Source of the DNA: Pseudomonadota bacterium
GTDB taxonomy: Bacteria > Pseudomonadota > Gammaproteobacteria > Acidiferrobacterales > Acidiferrobacteraceae
Direction: 5' to 3'
Length of the DNA stretch: 42,957 bases
Assembly (NCBI GenBank): GCA_021777535.1
Contig: JAJYDN010000012.1
Span: 11,173 to 54,129 of the forward strand
A program made the translations under genes and the position numbers. This document shows positions 29,001-35,405 of this stretch, piece by piece. Under the pieces are notes generated by a model that was not told the DNA's origin, searched no databases, and saw nothing but the letters and a program-made list of their open reading frames with translations. Each line of letters opens with the position of its first letter. Position 1 is the first letter of the stretch.

Positions 29001-29137
29001 GCACGATGGGCGTTGTGGGCGCCTCTTTGCATGTGTCGCTCACGAAGGATCTGGATATGCGGTTGAGCTATGAGGGCGAGTACGGCAGTAGCACGACCCT
29101 GAACACGTTCTCGGGTAACCTCAGCTATCGCTGGTAG
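20099..29137 (+). CDS. Giant type V autotransporter adhesin with PATR repeats and a looped-out alanine-rich segment
   Basis: A 3012-residue secreted adhesin-like autotransporter. The start MNRIYRLVWSHVTRCLVPV is an ESPR extended signal peptide, followed by a hydrophobic core and AQA cleavage site near residue 66. This fixes the start at 20099, behind GGAGAGAGAAG. Residues 128-304 are extremely glycine-rich. About 13 repeats of roughly 90 residues follow, with the core L(S/G)GxNTYTGxTxIDxGAxL, the passenger-associated beta-strand (PATR) unit: eight before and five after an interruption. The interruption (about 1270-1880) holds two Pmp-like GGAIF...FxxN modules, glycine-rich tracts and an alanine-rich segment (1414-1620). 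A linker helix (2650-2728) precedes the C-terminal beta-barrel of about 278 residues, ending LSYRW with an aromatic terminus. No protease motif was noticed. The role is surface adhesion or biofilm by inference. Confidence 0.95.
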   Translation: MNRIYRLVWSHVTRCLVPVPEVARSHRRAGRDAARSVGASRKPVWAAAPAFAMGLSLLALSEAAQAVTPVTVNSGQTQIFYGDGAGSDGVALTDNGTVNLSTIQTQTYTAPGSQVITAPTGSVGMDATVAGGGGGGGTAAGGAGEVISNILVPYTSLPNGLDIVVGGGGASAGNTQAGGGGGASGIFDGTPAQSNALVVAGGGGGGGGTTASGGTATAGGMAGAPTGTVSTAPAYGTGGQATGSTSTAGSNGTAFGAGGAGGTTNSGGFGGGGGGGSGSSTSGGGGGGGYVGGSGGGGGSGGGLSYISSTVSAYNADLTPPNSYTNSADNNGGSAGSAGGNGTITLQFLFPHTYTIDTLSGSGQIDTATGANAVSLAIADAGDNGSGSGTFAGVITGAGDFTVGGGAETLSGANTYTGATVIDSGATLIVSGSGSIANSSSVTDSGMLDISGVAPSGASISVNVLTGAGTVDLGGNDLTVSDVGTISPNQTIDAAHPAIFNGVLSDGGAAGGTGGSLTVGSGFQELSGQNTYTGATTIDAGADLLLGNTNALTTSSTVTDSGTLDLSPITGGIVNITTLQGAGTVNLGPNQSVELALTNAGGTFNGMIQGAGNLLVGGGAETLGDANTFTGQTLIGPGASLVLANAGALTDSANVSDQGTLDLSGLASGSVATIGSLSDSATTGLVNLGGNTLDITNGSGNFAGVITGTGGALEVSGNPSGQVQYLSGNNNYTGTTIIEAGASLGISGTGSLAQSSGITDNGTFDISQANAGASPSATTVGTGVTVSVQTLTGNGAVTLGNNSLTIGNASPVSSPAGTSFTGVIAGKGGLTLAAGTQALTGVNGYTGITTIDSGATLALANAGSVSQSQDIVDSGVFDVGKSALPGNVGPLTDNIQSLDGGGVVALGANNIALSHANGNFVGTITGSGGLLMAGGTENLNGANTYTGATFINQGADLTLAGAGSVGASTLVQDEGTIDISGANGPVTLNNLSGAAGSLVDMGTQSLIVNSAASALNTQNDTFAGAITGNGGLTIASGTETLGGVNRYFGATTIDAGATLGLNGGGSISDSSHIIDNGTLDVSGIDTGTPVLVQSISGAAGSSLNLGNNSLDIAAGSDTYGGVIGGNGGLTVSGGEETLGNASTYTGETVVDRGAQLNFSGNGSIANSNGLVANGTVDISAITPQDFTVASSVSGAGEINLGGKTLVLASGASTPGDWAFTGLVNGSGSAGYYTASNTFVTLEKGQGAAAPATITGNPVIQPATGQAQITMSGNGGAGYFLNNQQNLTINNAVMENYVAQGGAGSGGGAGLGGAIFVGNGSSATIDNTTFQNNTAIGGEGGVGTAGGSLDSLESSQNGTNGAAGATFGGQPFQSYVHLTGGSGTDGQSVSGASGGSGGNGGAGASYGVITGANSFGESIVLQEQQVAEAVSQRSLDISNLAETIAGQLKDASDLVLDANEITSTGADAAATTTENAAITAEGVDLTSLAAVDAAVAVTDGVSAAVDAADAADVFEAPLAATDAAENVAKAVEDGVAAGEVLASDSTVLATDSTAAVAVAADASLQTADAAKIAADIYQINVDLAAEVTAGLVIQNDTASVNTNIQGLKYLVTNSNNGLEGYLGAAAAGTIGQGSQGGAGGLGGNGGFGFGGGAGGSGGAGGAGASVNETLNLADVLQTLGFSNDPYTTGQAGLSGTITYNGGAGGGDGGNGAAGGAGGFGAGGGSGGDGGLGGASGNAANPNWVGQVGLGGAGGIAGFGGGNGGSGSGLNGSGGSGGGGSGLGGAIFVNSGGVLTVTGNSLFKGNQVIGGTSLNGGTAGQAAGTALFIMKGATVTLDPGAGNVITFDDGIADDSASSIAGSALAAGSGASVNIGDSATPGADTGLVIFNGTNTYSGQTNIYSGALQAIDGVGIDHYSNIDIAGGALQTTGMFSRFVGTAPNDIQWTAGGGFSAFGGGLTVSLNNGDPLTWGSGSFEVIGDPLVFGSSSANGTTTFTNAVDLNGATGRVVVQANAGNTDTAIMSGALSNGGLTVGGSGILQLTAANTYQGETTINARADLQLTGIGTVADSQEVLDNGILDVSGVTGTGGTDLTSLAGGGQVILGDTGLILTDAGSNGTNSGDFAGGIDGLGGLSVQAGTETLSGVNGYNGPTTIDAGATLQLQGSGSISNTEVVNDNGTFDVSGANIAGAPVDEIVGSLSGSGAADLGANNLILASAFSSYAGVVSGTGGLTVAHGTEGLGGVNTYTGATTIGTNATLALTGNGSVADSSGVNDQGLFDISGASGLESVTTLSGTGNVNLGANNLFVSRPAGILSGTLSGSGGVGFGAGQETLTGASTYTGGTTLNGGSTVSIAAADNLGSGPIIFNGGTLDATGSFTDSALMYVSPQNGTIDNGRSSLEFNGNISYYGAPDNILYLTGSGTTDLNGTITGVTVDNEITGSNPSGLDLGSNANVNVVSFNSTGSTAMGSGSQIHTSGGFSNAGTLTMSSATLIAAAGGVSNTGILKVGSSAAGAATPAEGLPAQALAGLPAYAAWGAVMPTGLATLRGNYTSSAGSTTDFAIAPTAYTQLGVTGNVRLGGQLIVQAVPGALPYVRNTYVLMGPAAGTSQLSGQFSAVTVEGLPQGDVYRLLYITDPAVALVAYNPNQFVDAAQTANETAVGTVLDSALPTATGALFNQMNALYGESPAAQAASLNQIGGESYADAGAILRATASNAWAPVFNRMGLSGTSRYPGLHHHHHVWLATTGGLDNFGDNGNATGLSSSEAGTTMGADWKSGPFTAGVAGGYEGVWGNLNAPGAGTLTAHLWQFGAYGGWRDHSSRVGVLVGYSGGRLAASRSVNLGTSSYQTAGQAPVSAITAGVRAATSVRLRVLTVTPIAGLSYAWAHLGSISESGGGPLSLNVADQNDNSLNARFLMRVSRSFSWLGLAWAPSADVGLRQALITPSSTAQVTFAGIPGQGFAINGTRANRTMGVVGASLHVSLTKDLDMRLSYEGEYGSSTTLNTFSGNLSYRW
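21325..23640 (+). repeat. First block of eight passenger repeats in the adhesin
   Basis: Eight units with the core LSGANTYTGATVIDSGATL and a following VTDSGxLDISG strand, at the protein level. Units differ enough that DNA-level identity is limited, suggesting old duplications. Five more units lie at about 25750-27200. Confidence 0.8.
24331..24970 (+). other. Alanine-rich, probably helical segment inside the adhesin passenger
   Basis: The segment starts near SIVLQEQQVAEAVSQRS and continues with repeated Ala/Val/Asp runs (AAVDAAVAVTDGVSAAVDA, ADAADVFEAPLAATDAAENV), ending before EGYLGAAAAG. Composition and heptad-like spacing suggest alpha-helix or coiled coil. It is flanked on both sides by glycine-rich stretches and by GGAIF/FxxN modules that belong to the beta-helix. 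It looks like a domain looped out of the stalk. Confidence 0.6.
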
Positions 29138-29222
29138 GCCGGATACGGGGAGGGCGACACGGCGTGTGTGGTCCTCCCTCCAGCGACGGCCGCCAGTGTC
29201 GTGCGCCCCTTAGAAGGCTCTG

Positions 29223-29250
29223 TTGAATGTCCTGTGCGCAATGCTATACA
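29223..29250 (+). promoter_or_regulatory. Predicted promoter of the degenerate-GGDEF gene
   Basis: TTGAAT (29223-29228) and TATACA (29245-29250) with a 16-nt spacer, 90 nt after the adhesin stop codon. It could drive the membrane GGDEF-like gene at 29648 separately from the adhesin. Confidence 0.45.
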
Positions 29251-29278
29251 TAGCGTCATAAGTAATGGCGTATGATCA

Positions 29279-29313
29279 TTACGGTATCTCCATTCCCTTT
29301 TGGGAGACCGTAA
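29279..29313. other. Imperfect hairpin downstream of the adhesin
   Basis: TTACGGTATCTCC faces GGGAGACCGTAA across a short loop (attccctttt). It could be a leader hairpin of the next gene or a weak terminator, but no T-run follows on either strand. The rest of 29138-29647 holds no gene that I can support. Confidence 0.4.
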
Positions 29314-29647
29314 AGTGCAGCCGCTTCCGATCCCGATCTGGCCCCTGAATCCTGGCCGCCCCAGCAACCTGCGCTAATGGCTTCCATTTGACTGGGGCGC
29401 GAATGGAAAATCCGGGTTTGATCAGGAATGAGCAAGCCTGATGGAGCGGCGCTCATTGACGTGCATCAAGCGTGCGGCGCAGGGCGCATGCTATCCATAA
29501 GCGGCAAGAAGGCGGACGCGGCAGTGAATACCCCTCGAGGGCTTCCTGTCCCGGCACGTCTCGTGAGAAGCGCCAGCCGCAGGCACGGACCTGACGGTAA
29601 AGAGGCGCCGGGTTGTGTGCATTGGAATTGCAAAAACGGGGGGCATC

Positions 29648-30847
29648 ATGAGTGCAGTGCAGTCGTCCAGAAGTATGAGTTTCCTGCGGGAAGTGTTTGC
29701 ATTGGAGCCTCACGAGGGGCTCGGTGTCATCGTTGCAGGTTCCTTTCCGGCATTTTTCGATCATAACCGGATGCGTCTTGTGCTCGCGCGCACACAGGCC
29801 ATTGCGCTTTTGTTTGCGGTGCTGGTTCCGCTATGGATCTTCGTGGACATGCAGGTGTTCCCGTATACGCTGTGGGCGCGCCTGGCGGTCGGCCGGGTGG
29901 TCGTATCGGTCGCCTTCAACTTTTTGGCCATCTACGCCGGACGCGTCATGCTGCGTGCAACCCGGGGCCAGGGGTTCGGATCGCTTGCGGTCTTGTTCCT
30001 GATTCCGGCCCTCTTTTTCCTGCTCGTGCTGTCCCAGCCGGTGCTCGCGATGGCGTCCGGCACCCGCTTGGGCGAATTCGGCGGGGCGGTGCCGACACTC
30101 TATATTCTTTTGCCGCTCATGTTCGTCGCGGGCATCAGTCTGTTTCCGCTCACCGTCTTGGAAAGCGCGCTTGTGGTCGTGCCGCTTCTGGCGGTGACCG
30201 CTACCTTGCTTGTGCGCAGCAAGACACTTCTGTCCGGAATGAACAGCCTGGCCGTGCTGTGGGTGGCCGCCTTGATCGGTGTGGTGGGGATTTTGGCGGC
30301 CGCAAGCCAGTTGCAGTTCATGCGCGAATCGTTCGAGCACAGGACCCGTGACCGGGCGACGGGGTTGCTCAACCGGACCGGTGGCGAGCAGTGGATCGAA
30401 TTCGCGGCTTCACGCCTCGAGGCGGGCGAGCCGCTTACCCTGTGTCTGCTCGCGTTCGATCACGCCGAATCGTTGCTTGGCAAGGGCATCCTGGCGCGCA
30501 TGATCGCCGATGTCGAACGGGTCCTGAAGGAAGGGGAGACCCTCATCTGGTGGGATTACGGCACGCTGGCCCTGGTGCTGCCGGCTGCCTGCGAGGAGGC
30601 CGTGCAACGGGTGCTCGCCGTCCGCTCGGCGCTTGCGGCGGGGCGGTATGGAGAGGGTAAGGTCCTGCGTTTCAGTGTGGGAGTCGCCGAAGCGCGGGAG
30701 GGGACCGGCGAATCGCCCGACCGGCTGATTCCGCTTGCCGAACTGCGTCTGCGCCAGGCGCGCGCCGGTGAAGGTCACCGCTTGCAGGGGTGCGGCCAAC
30801 AGGGTATTGCGCTCTTTCCGGTGGCAGCAGCCGGACAGGGCGTTTGA
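29648..30847 (+). CDS. Membrane protein with degenerate GGDEF-like domain
   Basis: A 399-residue inner-membrane protein. After a short cytoplasmic N-terminus come about six hydrophobic segments between residues 40 and 215 (e.g. AIALLFAVLVPLWIFVDM and YILLPLMFVAGISLFPLTV). Then a GGDEF-like fold begins with HRTRDRATGLLNRTGGEQWIEF, matching the usual DxLTGLxNR entry. At the active site the expected GGDEF is replaced by WWDYGTLALVLP, and the metal-binding Asp in the first strand region reads LCLLAFDHAESLLGKG. It should not make cyclic di-GMP, and may act as a receptor, partner or signalling relic. It follows the adhesin by 510 nt. I chose MSAVQSSRSM at 29648; an ATG a few codons downstream is also possible. 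Confidence 0.8.
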   Translation: MSAVQSSRSMSFLREVFALEPHEGLGVIVAGSFPAFFDHNRMRLVLARTQAIALLFAVLVPLWIFVDMQVFPYTLWARLAVGRVVVSVAFNFLAIYAGRVMLRATRGQGFGSLAVLFLIPALFFLLVLSQPVLAMASGTRLGEFGGAVPTLYILLPLMFVAGISLFPLTVLESALVVVPLLAVTATLLVRSKTLLSGMNSLAVLWVAALIGVVGILAAASQLQFMRESFEHRTRDRATGLLNRTGGEQWIEFAASRLEAGEPLTLCLLAFDHAESLLGKGILARMIADVERVLKEGETLIWWDYGTLALVLPAACEEAVQRVLAVRSALAAGRYGEGKVLRFSVGVAEAREGTGESPDRLIPLAELRLRQARAGEGHRLQGCGQQGIALFPVAAAGQGV

Positions 30848-30901
30848 GAATGGGCACGGCATGGGACTCATCGTGCCGTGGCGGCAGCCGGCACTGGCCC
30901 T

Positions 30902-30930
30902 TTGACGGTCGCGGCGAATCGTTTTATATA
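30902..30930 (+). promoter_or_regulatory. Predicted promoter of the marR-type gene
   Basis: TTGACG (30902-30907) and TATATA (30925-30930) with an ideal 17-nt spacer, ending 31 nt before the GTG start. The gene thus seems to be transcribed separately from the upstream gene. Confidence 0.6.
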
Positions 30931-30961
30931 GGGGTTTTGCCGCGCGACGGGGTGGCAGCTG

Positions 30962-31450
30962 GTGGATGAAGAGGCAGATCGACCGGGGGCGGGTGCGGCC
31001 GCACAGGAAGGGGGGTCTGCTGGCCGCGATCCGCTGCTTGGTGCCTTGCGCGAGCTTGCCGAGGCTTATCACGCCTTTGCGGCCTATTCGGCCGCGCACG
31101 TCCGCGAGATGGGACTTACTCCCGCACAATTCGATGTGATCGCAACGCTTGGGAACACGCAGGGGATGGCTTTGAGCCAGCTTGCGCAAAGGACGCTCAT
31201 CACCAAAGGCACGCTCACCGGCGTCATCGATCGCCTGGAGGCGAAAGGCCTCGTGCGGCGGGAGGTGCAAAGCGCCGACAGGCGCAGCTTCCGCGCCGTC
31301 CTGACGCCGGCGGGCGAGGCGCTCTTTGCGCGCGTGTTCCCGGCCCACATCGAGCACATCCGGGCGCTTTTTCAGGATGGCACGATCGATCTCGGAGAGA
31401 TCCGCAGGGCGCTTCGTGTGTTACGGGAGCGCTTCCGGGCGCCGGTCTGA
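30962..31450 (+). CDS. MarR-family transcriptional regulator
   Basis: A 162-residue protein with the MarR winged helix: LGALRELAEAYHAFAAYSA dimerisation helix, GLTPAQFDVIATLGNTQGMALSQLAQRTLITKGTLTGVIDRLEAKGLVRR (helix-turn-helix), and the wing SADRRSFRAVLTPAGEAL. The C-terminal helices complete the dimer arm. MarR proteins usually repress efflux or stress genes and release DNA when they bind phenolic or oxidising compounds. A plausible target is the EmrB-type exporter and YceI genes 1.5-4 kb away, but they are not adjacent, so this is a guess. The start is a GTG at 30962. The Gly/Ala-rich N-terminal 20 residues are not conserved in the family. Confidence 0.9.
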   Translation: MDEEADRPGAGAAAQEGGSAGRDPLLGALRELAEAYHAFAAYSAAHVREMGLTPAQFDVIATLGNTQGMALSQLAQRTLITKGTLTGVIDRLEAKGLVRREVQSADRRSFRAVLTPAGEALFARVFPAHIEHIRALFQDGTIDLGEIRRALRVLRERFRAPV

Positions 31451-31478
31451 AGGCGCCCGTTCGGCAAGACACGCTTTC

Positions 31479-32324
31479 TCAATAAGCAGCGGCGCTCGCC
31501 GCATAGGCCTGCGCGGCCATCCATCCCGCCACGAGCGCCGGCAGAAGGCCTGCCAGTCCGCACAAGAGCATCCACCGGATACCGGGGCGCTCGGGCGCCT
31601 TGCGGATGGCGAGCGCGCCCGCGCCGATCGAAAGGAGAAGGGGTGCCATCGCGCGCACGGGGGCCTCGGCATAGATCCACACATCGAGCACGAGGCTGCC
31701 AAGGACGATGGCCGCGAGATCGACGGCGATCGCGTCGGTGCGCAGCCCCCCGGACACCAGCAGGATAAACAGGCTGCAGGCAAGCGCGCCGCTCATTTCA
31801 CCCAGCAGAAGGCTCCCGGAAAGCGGTGCGATGACGGCCAGCGTGGCCGCCGCGATGAACAGGATGGCGCTGCTTGCCGTGCCGTGGCCAGAGGGCAGGG
31901 AGAGCGCCGACCAGAGGAGGCCAAAGGCGCACGCGCTAAAGCCCCACAGGCCTACGGCAGTTTGCAGGGATTCCTGCCCAAGGACCGGCCACAGAAGAAC
32001 GGCGGCCGCGCAGGCGGCGATGGCCCAGCGCGCAGCCTGCGCGATGTGCCAGCCGCGTCGTGCGGCAAAGGCCGGGAGGAGCAAGCCCCCAAGTGCAAGC
32101 CACGGTACCCAGGAAAGAACGGTGTGGGGAAGCCAGGTGAAATCGCGGTCGATGAGGCCGTAGGCGGCGAAAAAGCCGCAAAAAAGCGCAAGGGCAGTGC
32201 TCATGCCGCGGGTGACGCGTGTTGCGCGCGCGAGAGCGCGTACGCTTGCGGTGACGCCCGCGGGTACCAGAATGCTGCGCAGGATGAGGTGGTACGCAAA
32301 CGGTGAATCCGCAGGGTTCCACAT
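31479..32324 (-). CDS. Polytopic membrane protein of unknown function
   Basis: A 281-residue protein made almost entirely of hydrophobic helices, roughly eight to nine, separated by short basic loops. Examples are ALALFCGFFAAYGLI, VLSWVPWLALGGLLLPAF and SAILFIAAATLAVIAP. There are no catalytic motifs or recognisable domains, and I do not recognise the family. It follows the YceI gene after 63 nt on the same strand, so the two are probably co-transcribed, and it faces the marR gene tail to tail with a 28-nt gap. A role with YceI in envelope stress or quinone/lipid handling would be speculation. Confidence 0.75.
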   Translation of the reverse strand: MWNPADSPFAYHLILRSILVPAGVTASVRALARATRVTRGMSTALALFCGFFAAYGLIDRDFTWLPHTVLSWVPWLALGGLLLPAFAARRGWHIAQAARWAIAACAAAVLLWPVLGQESLQTAVGLWGFSACAFGLLWSALSLPSGHGTASSAILFIAAATLAVIAPLSGSLLLGEMSGALACSLFILLVSGGLRTDAIAVDLAAIVLGSLVLDVWIYAEAPVRAMAPLLLSIGAGALAIRKAPERPGIRWMLLCGLAGLLPALVAGWMAAQAYAASAAAY

Positions 32325-32387
32325 GGCAGGGGGGTCCTTTGGTGACCCGGGACGGCGGATCGGTGTCCGCAGTCCCGGGCGCTTGGG

Positions 32388-33035
32388 CTAGCGGCTCGTG
32401 CGCACACCTTCGATATTGACGTGCAGGTGCACGGTGTTGGCGATCATGCCGGGGTAAGCGTCGACGCCGAACGCGCTGCGCGCGATCGTGGTGCTCGCTT
32501 CATAGCCCGACAGGTAGCCGCCCCAGGGTTTCGGGAGCATCGTTACCGGGCCTGCGCCGATTTCGCGGATGCGGAAGACCACCGGCCGGGTGACGCCATG
32601 CAGGGTCAGGCGTCCATAGAGACGTCCCGTCATGCGACCCGTTGGCTGGTAGCGCGTGCTGGTGAAGGTAATGTTCGGGAACTCGCGCACGTTCAGGAAA
32701 TCGGGTCCGCGCAAGTCGTGGTCCCGCATGGGGAAACCGGTATCGATGCTGGCGGCATGGATGTGGATGGCGACCTGGTCGCGGGCGGGTTTGGCGGGGT
32801 CGAAGGTGTAGTGACCGGAGAGCGTGTCGAAGCGCCCGACGACTACCGCGACACCGGCATGACCGATCGTAAACCAGGCCACCGAATGGTTCGGGTCGAT
32901 GCGGTACGCGCCCGCGGGGTTCCCGTGCAGGGTGTGGTAGGCGGCGGCGTGGGCCGCCGGCGCCCGCCATGCCGCCAGGGCAAGGACGGAAAACGCTGTC
33001 GCCAGGGTGGTCTTCAGGGTTTTGTTGCGTGCCAT
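32388..33035 (-). CDS. YceI-family periplasmic lipid-binding protein
   Basis: A 215-residue secreted protein. A signal peptide (basic KTLKTT, hydrophobic AFSVLALAAW, AHA cleavage site) is followed by the YceI lipocalin-like barrel: AYRIDPNHSVAWFTIGHAGVAVVVGRF, ASIDTGFPMRDHDLRGPDFLNVREFP, and LTLHGVTRPVVFRI. The HDxHLRGPDFLDVxxFP-type motif is nearly canonical. Family members bind isoprenoid quinones or fatty acids and are often induced by acid or base stress. It sits 290 nt downstream of the EmrB-type exporter gene, with its own promoter-like region, and upstream of a membrane protein gene. Confidence 0.93.
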   Translation of the reverse strand: MARNKTLKTTLATAFSVLALAAWRAPAAHAAAYHTLHGNPAGAYRIDPNHSVAWFTIGHAGVAVVVGRFDTLSGHYTFDPAKPARDQVAIHIHAASIDTGFPMRDHDLRGPDFLNVREFPNITFTSTRYQPTGRMTGRLYGRLTLHGVTRPVVFRIREIGAGPVTMLPKPWGGYLSGYEASTTIARSAFGVDAYPGMIANTVHLHVNIEGVRTSR

Positions 33036-33157
33036 GATCTCGTCTCCTCAAGGATGCCGAAAAAAGCCCGGTTGCCAGGCCGGCCGCATGCAGCGGCGCG
33101 GTGCCCGTGTATGTCTGCGGTCCCCTCCGCAAGGTGCGGTTCGATGCGGCTCGCCCA

Positions 33158-33177
33158 ATTAGTTTGTATTAGTACTA
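33158..33177 (-). promoter_or_regulatory. Candidate operator upstream of the yceI-type gene
   Basis: The AT-rich island contains two ATTAGT copies about one helical turn apart and the perfect 8-bp palindrome TAGTACTA (33170-33177), 120-140 nt before the start codon. It stands out in the GC-rich context and could bind a MarR- or TetR-type regulator. No good -35/-10 pair was found. Confidence 0.35.
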
Positions 33178-33325
33178 TATCGCCAAAAGGGATCCGCGGC
33201 AAGGGCGGAGCGGGACGGCCCGGGGGCGCCGCGTGAGGATCGCCTGACTACCCGGGGCGCTGAAAGGCTTGCAAGAGCGGGGTATGCCGGCGGCCGCCGG
33301 CGGTCCGCAGCTGATGAAAAAAAGA

Positions 33326-34909
33326 CTACTCCGGCAAGACCTCTCCTGCCTCTACGGAAGCCGGATGCCTGGGCGTCGGCATGAGGAGGACGATCGGAAT
33401 CATGCCGAGGAAGCTCCAGAACACGAAGACCAGCGCATCGAGGATGCCGCGCATGGCTGCCTGCTGTTCAAGCAGCGCGCCCAGGATCGCAAAGGTGCGG
33501 GGCGCCGCCGGCAGTCCCGTTGCGTGCAGAAACGTCTGCAGGGCTGGCCGGTATGGTGTGATGTGGCCGCCTATCTGGTTCCATCCGGTCTGGGAAAATT
33601 CCGTAATGATCGTCGAAATGAGGGCAATACCGACTGACCCGCCGAGGTTGCGCATGAGATTGAAAAGACCCGAACCCTCGGCGGTCTCCTGCTTTGAGAG
33701 TGTCGAGAAGGCGATCGTGAACAGGGGGATGGAAACGAGTCCCAGTCCGAGCCCGCGGATCACGCCAGGCCAGATGATCCAGGCGGGACTTACCGAAAGA
33801 TTATAGGAAAGGGTAAGCCACGACCCGATGGATCCGAAGGTGATGCCGGCGAGGGCAAGTATGCGCGGACTGGCGCGGCGGTGCAGCAGGCGGCCTGCCA
33901 GCCACATGGAGAACATGGCGCCCATGCCCTGGGGCGCCATCACGAGACCGGAGGTCTGCGCTTCGTAGCCCATGTGTTCCTGAAGAAAGATTGGCAGGAT
34001 GACCATGACCCCGTACAGGGCCAGACCAAAGAGGCCGATGCCGATGCTGCCGAGCGCGAGCGCCTGGTTTTTCAGGAGGCGCAAATTGACGACCGGACCG
34101 GGATGGTCGAGCGACCGGAACACGAAAAGGAGCGTAAACGCCGCCGCCATGACGGTGAGCGTGACGATCGTATTGGAGCTGAACCAGTCATCCTGGTTGC
34201 CGAGGCTCAGCATGGTCTGTAGCGCTCCGAGGCCGACGGCCATGCTTATAAAGCCGATCCAGTCGATGGACCGGGGTCTTGGGCTCTTGCCGGCATCGGG
34301 CACGTAGCGGATGAGCAGGGCGAGTGCTGCGAGGCCGACGGGCACGTTCACGTAAAAGCACCACCGCCAGCTTATGTCGTCGGTGATATAACCGCCGAGA
34401 ATGGGGCCCAGGATGGGTCCCAGCATGATGCCCATGCCGAGGGTGGCCATGGCCACGCCACGTCGTTCCGGCGGGTAGCTCGAGACCAGGATCGCCTGTC
34501 CCACCGGCACCATCGAGGCGCCCAGTGCTCCCTGCAGGAAACGCCAGATTACCATCTCGACGATCGAGCGCGACTGTCCGGCAAGCGCCGAACAGACGAC
34601 GAAGCCGCTTACGCTTGCGATCATGAGGCGCCGCTGCCCGAACCGTTCGACGAGCAATCCGGTGAGCGGGGTCACGATCACCATCGCCAGCATGTAGCTC
34701 GTAAGGATCCAGGTGGTCTGGTCGACGTTCGCGCGCAGCCCGCCCTGCATGTGCGGGAGTGCCACGTTGACGATGGTGGTGTCGAGGACGTTCATGATGA
34801 TGCTCGCCATCACGGCGAAGGTGATGGCGAGCATGTTGACCGGCGCTGAAGGCTTTTGGTTTTCGTCCAAGCCGAGTCTCCCCGTCTCGGGTAATCCCGA
34901 TCGTTCCAT
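33326..34909 (-). CDS. DHA2-family (EmrB/QacA type) drug:proton antiporter
   Basis: A 527-residue inner-membrane exporter with about 14 transmembrane segments. Motif D1 reads NVLDTTIVNVALPHMQGGL, with the membrane-embedded Asp. The motif-A loop is LLVERFGQRRLMI, and motif C is GMGIMLGPILGPILGGYI. These mark the 14-helix DHA2 group that expels hydrophobic toxins. EmrB normally works with an EmrA adaptor and an outer-membrane channel; no emrA gene is next to it in this window, so it may act alone or with distant partners. It is the first of a minus-strand series with the YceI and membrane protein genes. Confidence 0.93.
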   Translation of the reverse strand: MERSGLPETGRLGLDENQKPSAPVNMLAITFAVMASIIMNVLDTTIVNVALPHMQGGLRANVDQTTWILTSYMLAMVIVTPLTGLLVERFGQRRLMIASVSGFVVCSALAGQSRSIVEMVIWRFLQGALGASMVPVGQAILVSSYPPERRGVAMATLGMGIMLGPILGPILGGYITDDISWRWCFYVNVPVGLAALALLIRYVPDAGKSPRPRSIDWIGFISMAVGLGALQTMLSLGNQDDWFSSNTIVTLTVMAAAFTLLFVFRSLDHPGPVVNLRLLKNQALALGSIGIGLFGLALYGVMVILPIFLQEHMGYEAQTSGLVMAPQGMGAMFSMWLAGRLLHRRASPRILALAGITFGSIGSWLTLSYNLSVSPAWIIWPGVIRGLGLGLVSIPLFTIAFSTLSKQETAEGSGLFNLMRNLGGSVGIALISTIITEFSQTGWNQIGGHITPYRPALQTFLHATGLPAAPRTFAILGALLEQQAAMRGILDALVFVFWSFLGMIPIVLLMPTPRHPASVEAGEVLPE

Positions 34910-35107
34910 TATAAGGCAAGGCCGTGCAGGGCGGGCCTGGCAGTCCCCCGGGCCGCCAGTGGCCCGGTGATTTCTCCAGACGGGTGCGCGGTTTGGCGGG
35001 CCCCTTTATCTGGGTGCGCCGGCCTTAGGCCGTTTGTGCCCAAGGCCTGGGTTTGTGTTGTCAGCCGGTGATTTCTGGACCATGATGAATGAGGGGCAAC
35101 CGATGAA

Positions 35108-35149
35108 CTGTGGGGTTTTGCTGCGCCATGGCGCAAGCGGCCCCCACAG
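35108..35149. other. Long hairpin with nested palindromes
   Basis: CTGTGGGG (35108-35115) is the exact inverse of CCCCACAG (35142-35149). Between them lies the 14-bp perfect palindrome TGCGCCATGGCGCA (35122-35135). A third alternative stem joins GGCCCCCAC (35139-35147) to GTGGGGCC (35158-35165). Mutually exclusive stems like these can act as a switch or a terminator/antiterminator pair. The 419-nt stretch 34910-35328 holds no gene; it also has a 12-bp direct repeat CCGGTGATTTCT at 34964 and 35065. Confidence 0.5.
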
Positions 35150-35328
35150 GCGAAGGGGTGGGGCCGGTTTCCGGAAACCGAGCGGCCGTGGCCGCATGCG
35201 AATGCGTGCGTGCGGGGGCCTGTTCATGCCGGTAAAGCCTGAACCCGGGAGAGGGGAGGGTGCATGGCGCGCACGATGACGCCCGCGATGGCAAGGCCGT
35301 TGCACAAGGTGCTTTGCTGGCCGCGAAA

Positions 35329-35405
35329 TGGCGCGCCCGGAGAGATTCGAACTCCCGACCACCTGGTTCGTAGCCAGGTACTCTATCCAACTGAGCTACG
35401 GGCGC
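35329..35405 (-). tRNA. tRNA-Arg (anticodon ACG)
   Basis: On the minus strand the acceptor stem GCGCCCG pairs with CGGGCGC, followed by G and an encoded CCA. The D arm has GCTCAGTTGGATAGAGT, the anticodon arm CCTGG-CTACGAA-CCAGG gives ACG (read as ICG, arginine), and the T arm contains GTTCGAATC. All stems pair. Read antisense, the gene gives the well-known false protein start RPERFELPTTWFVARYSIQL, which falsely lengthens the following kinase frame. Confidence 0.97.
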
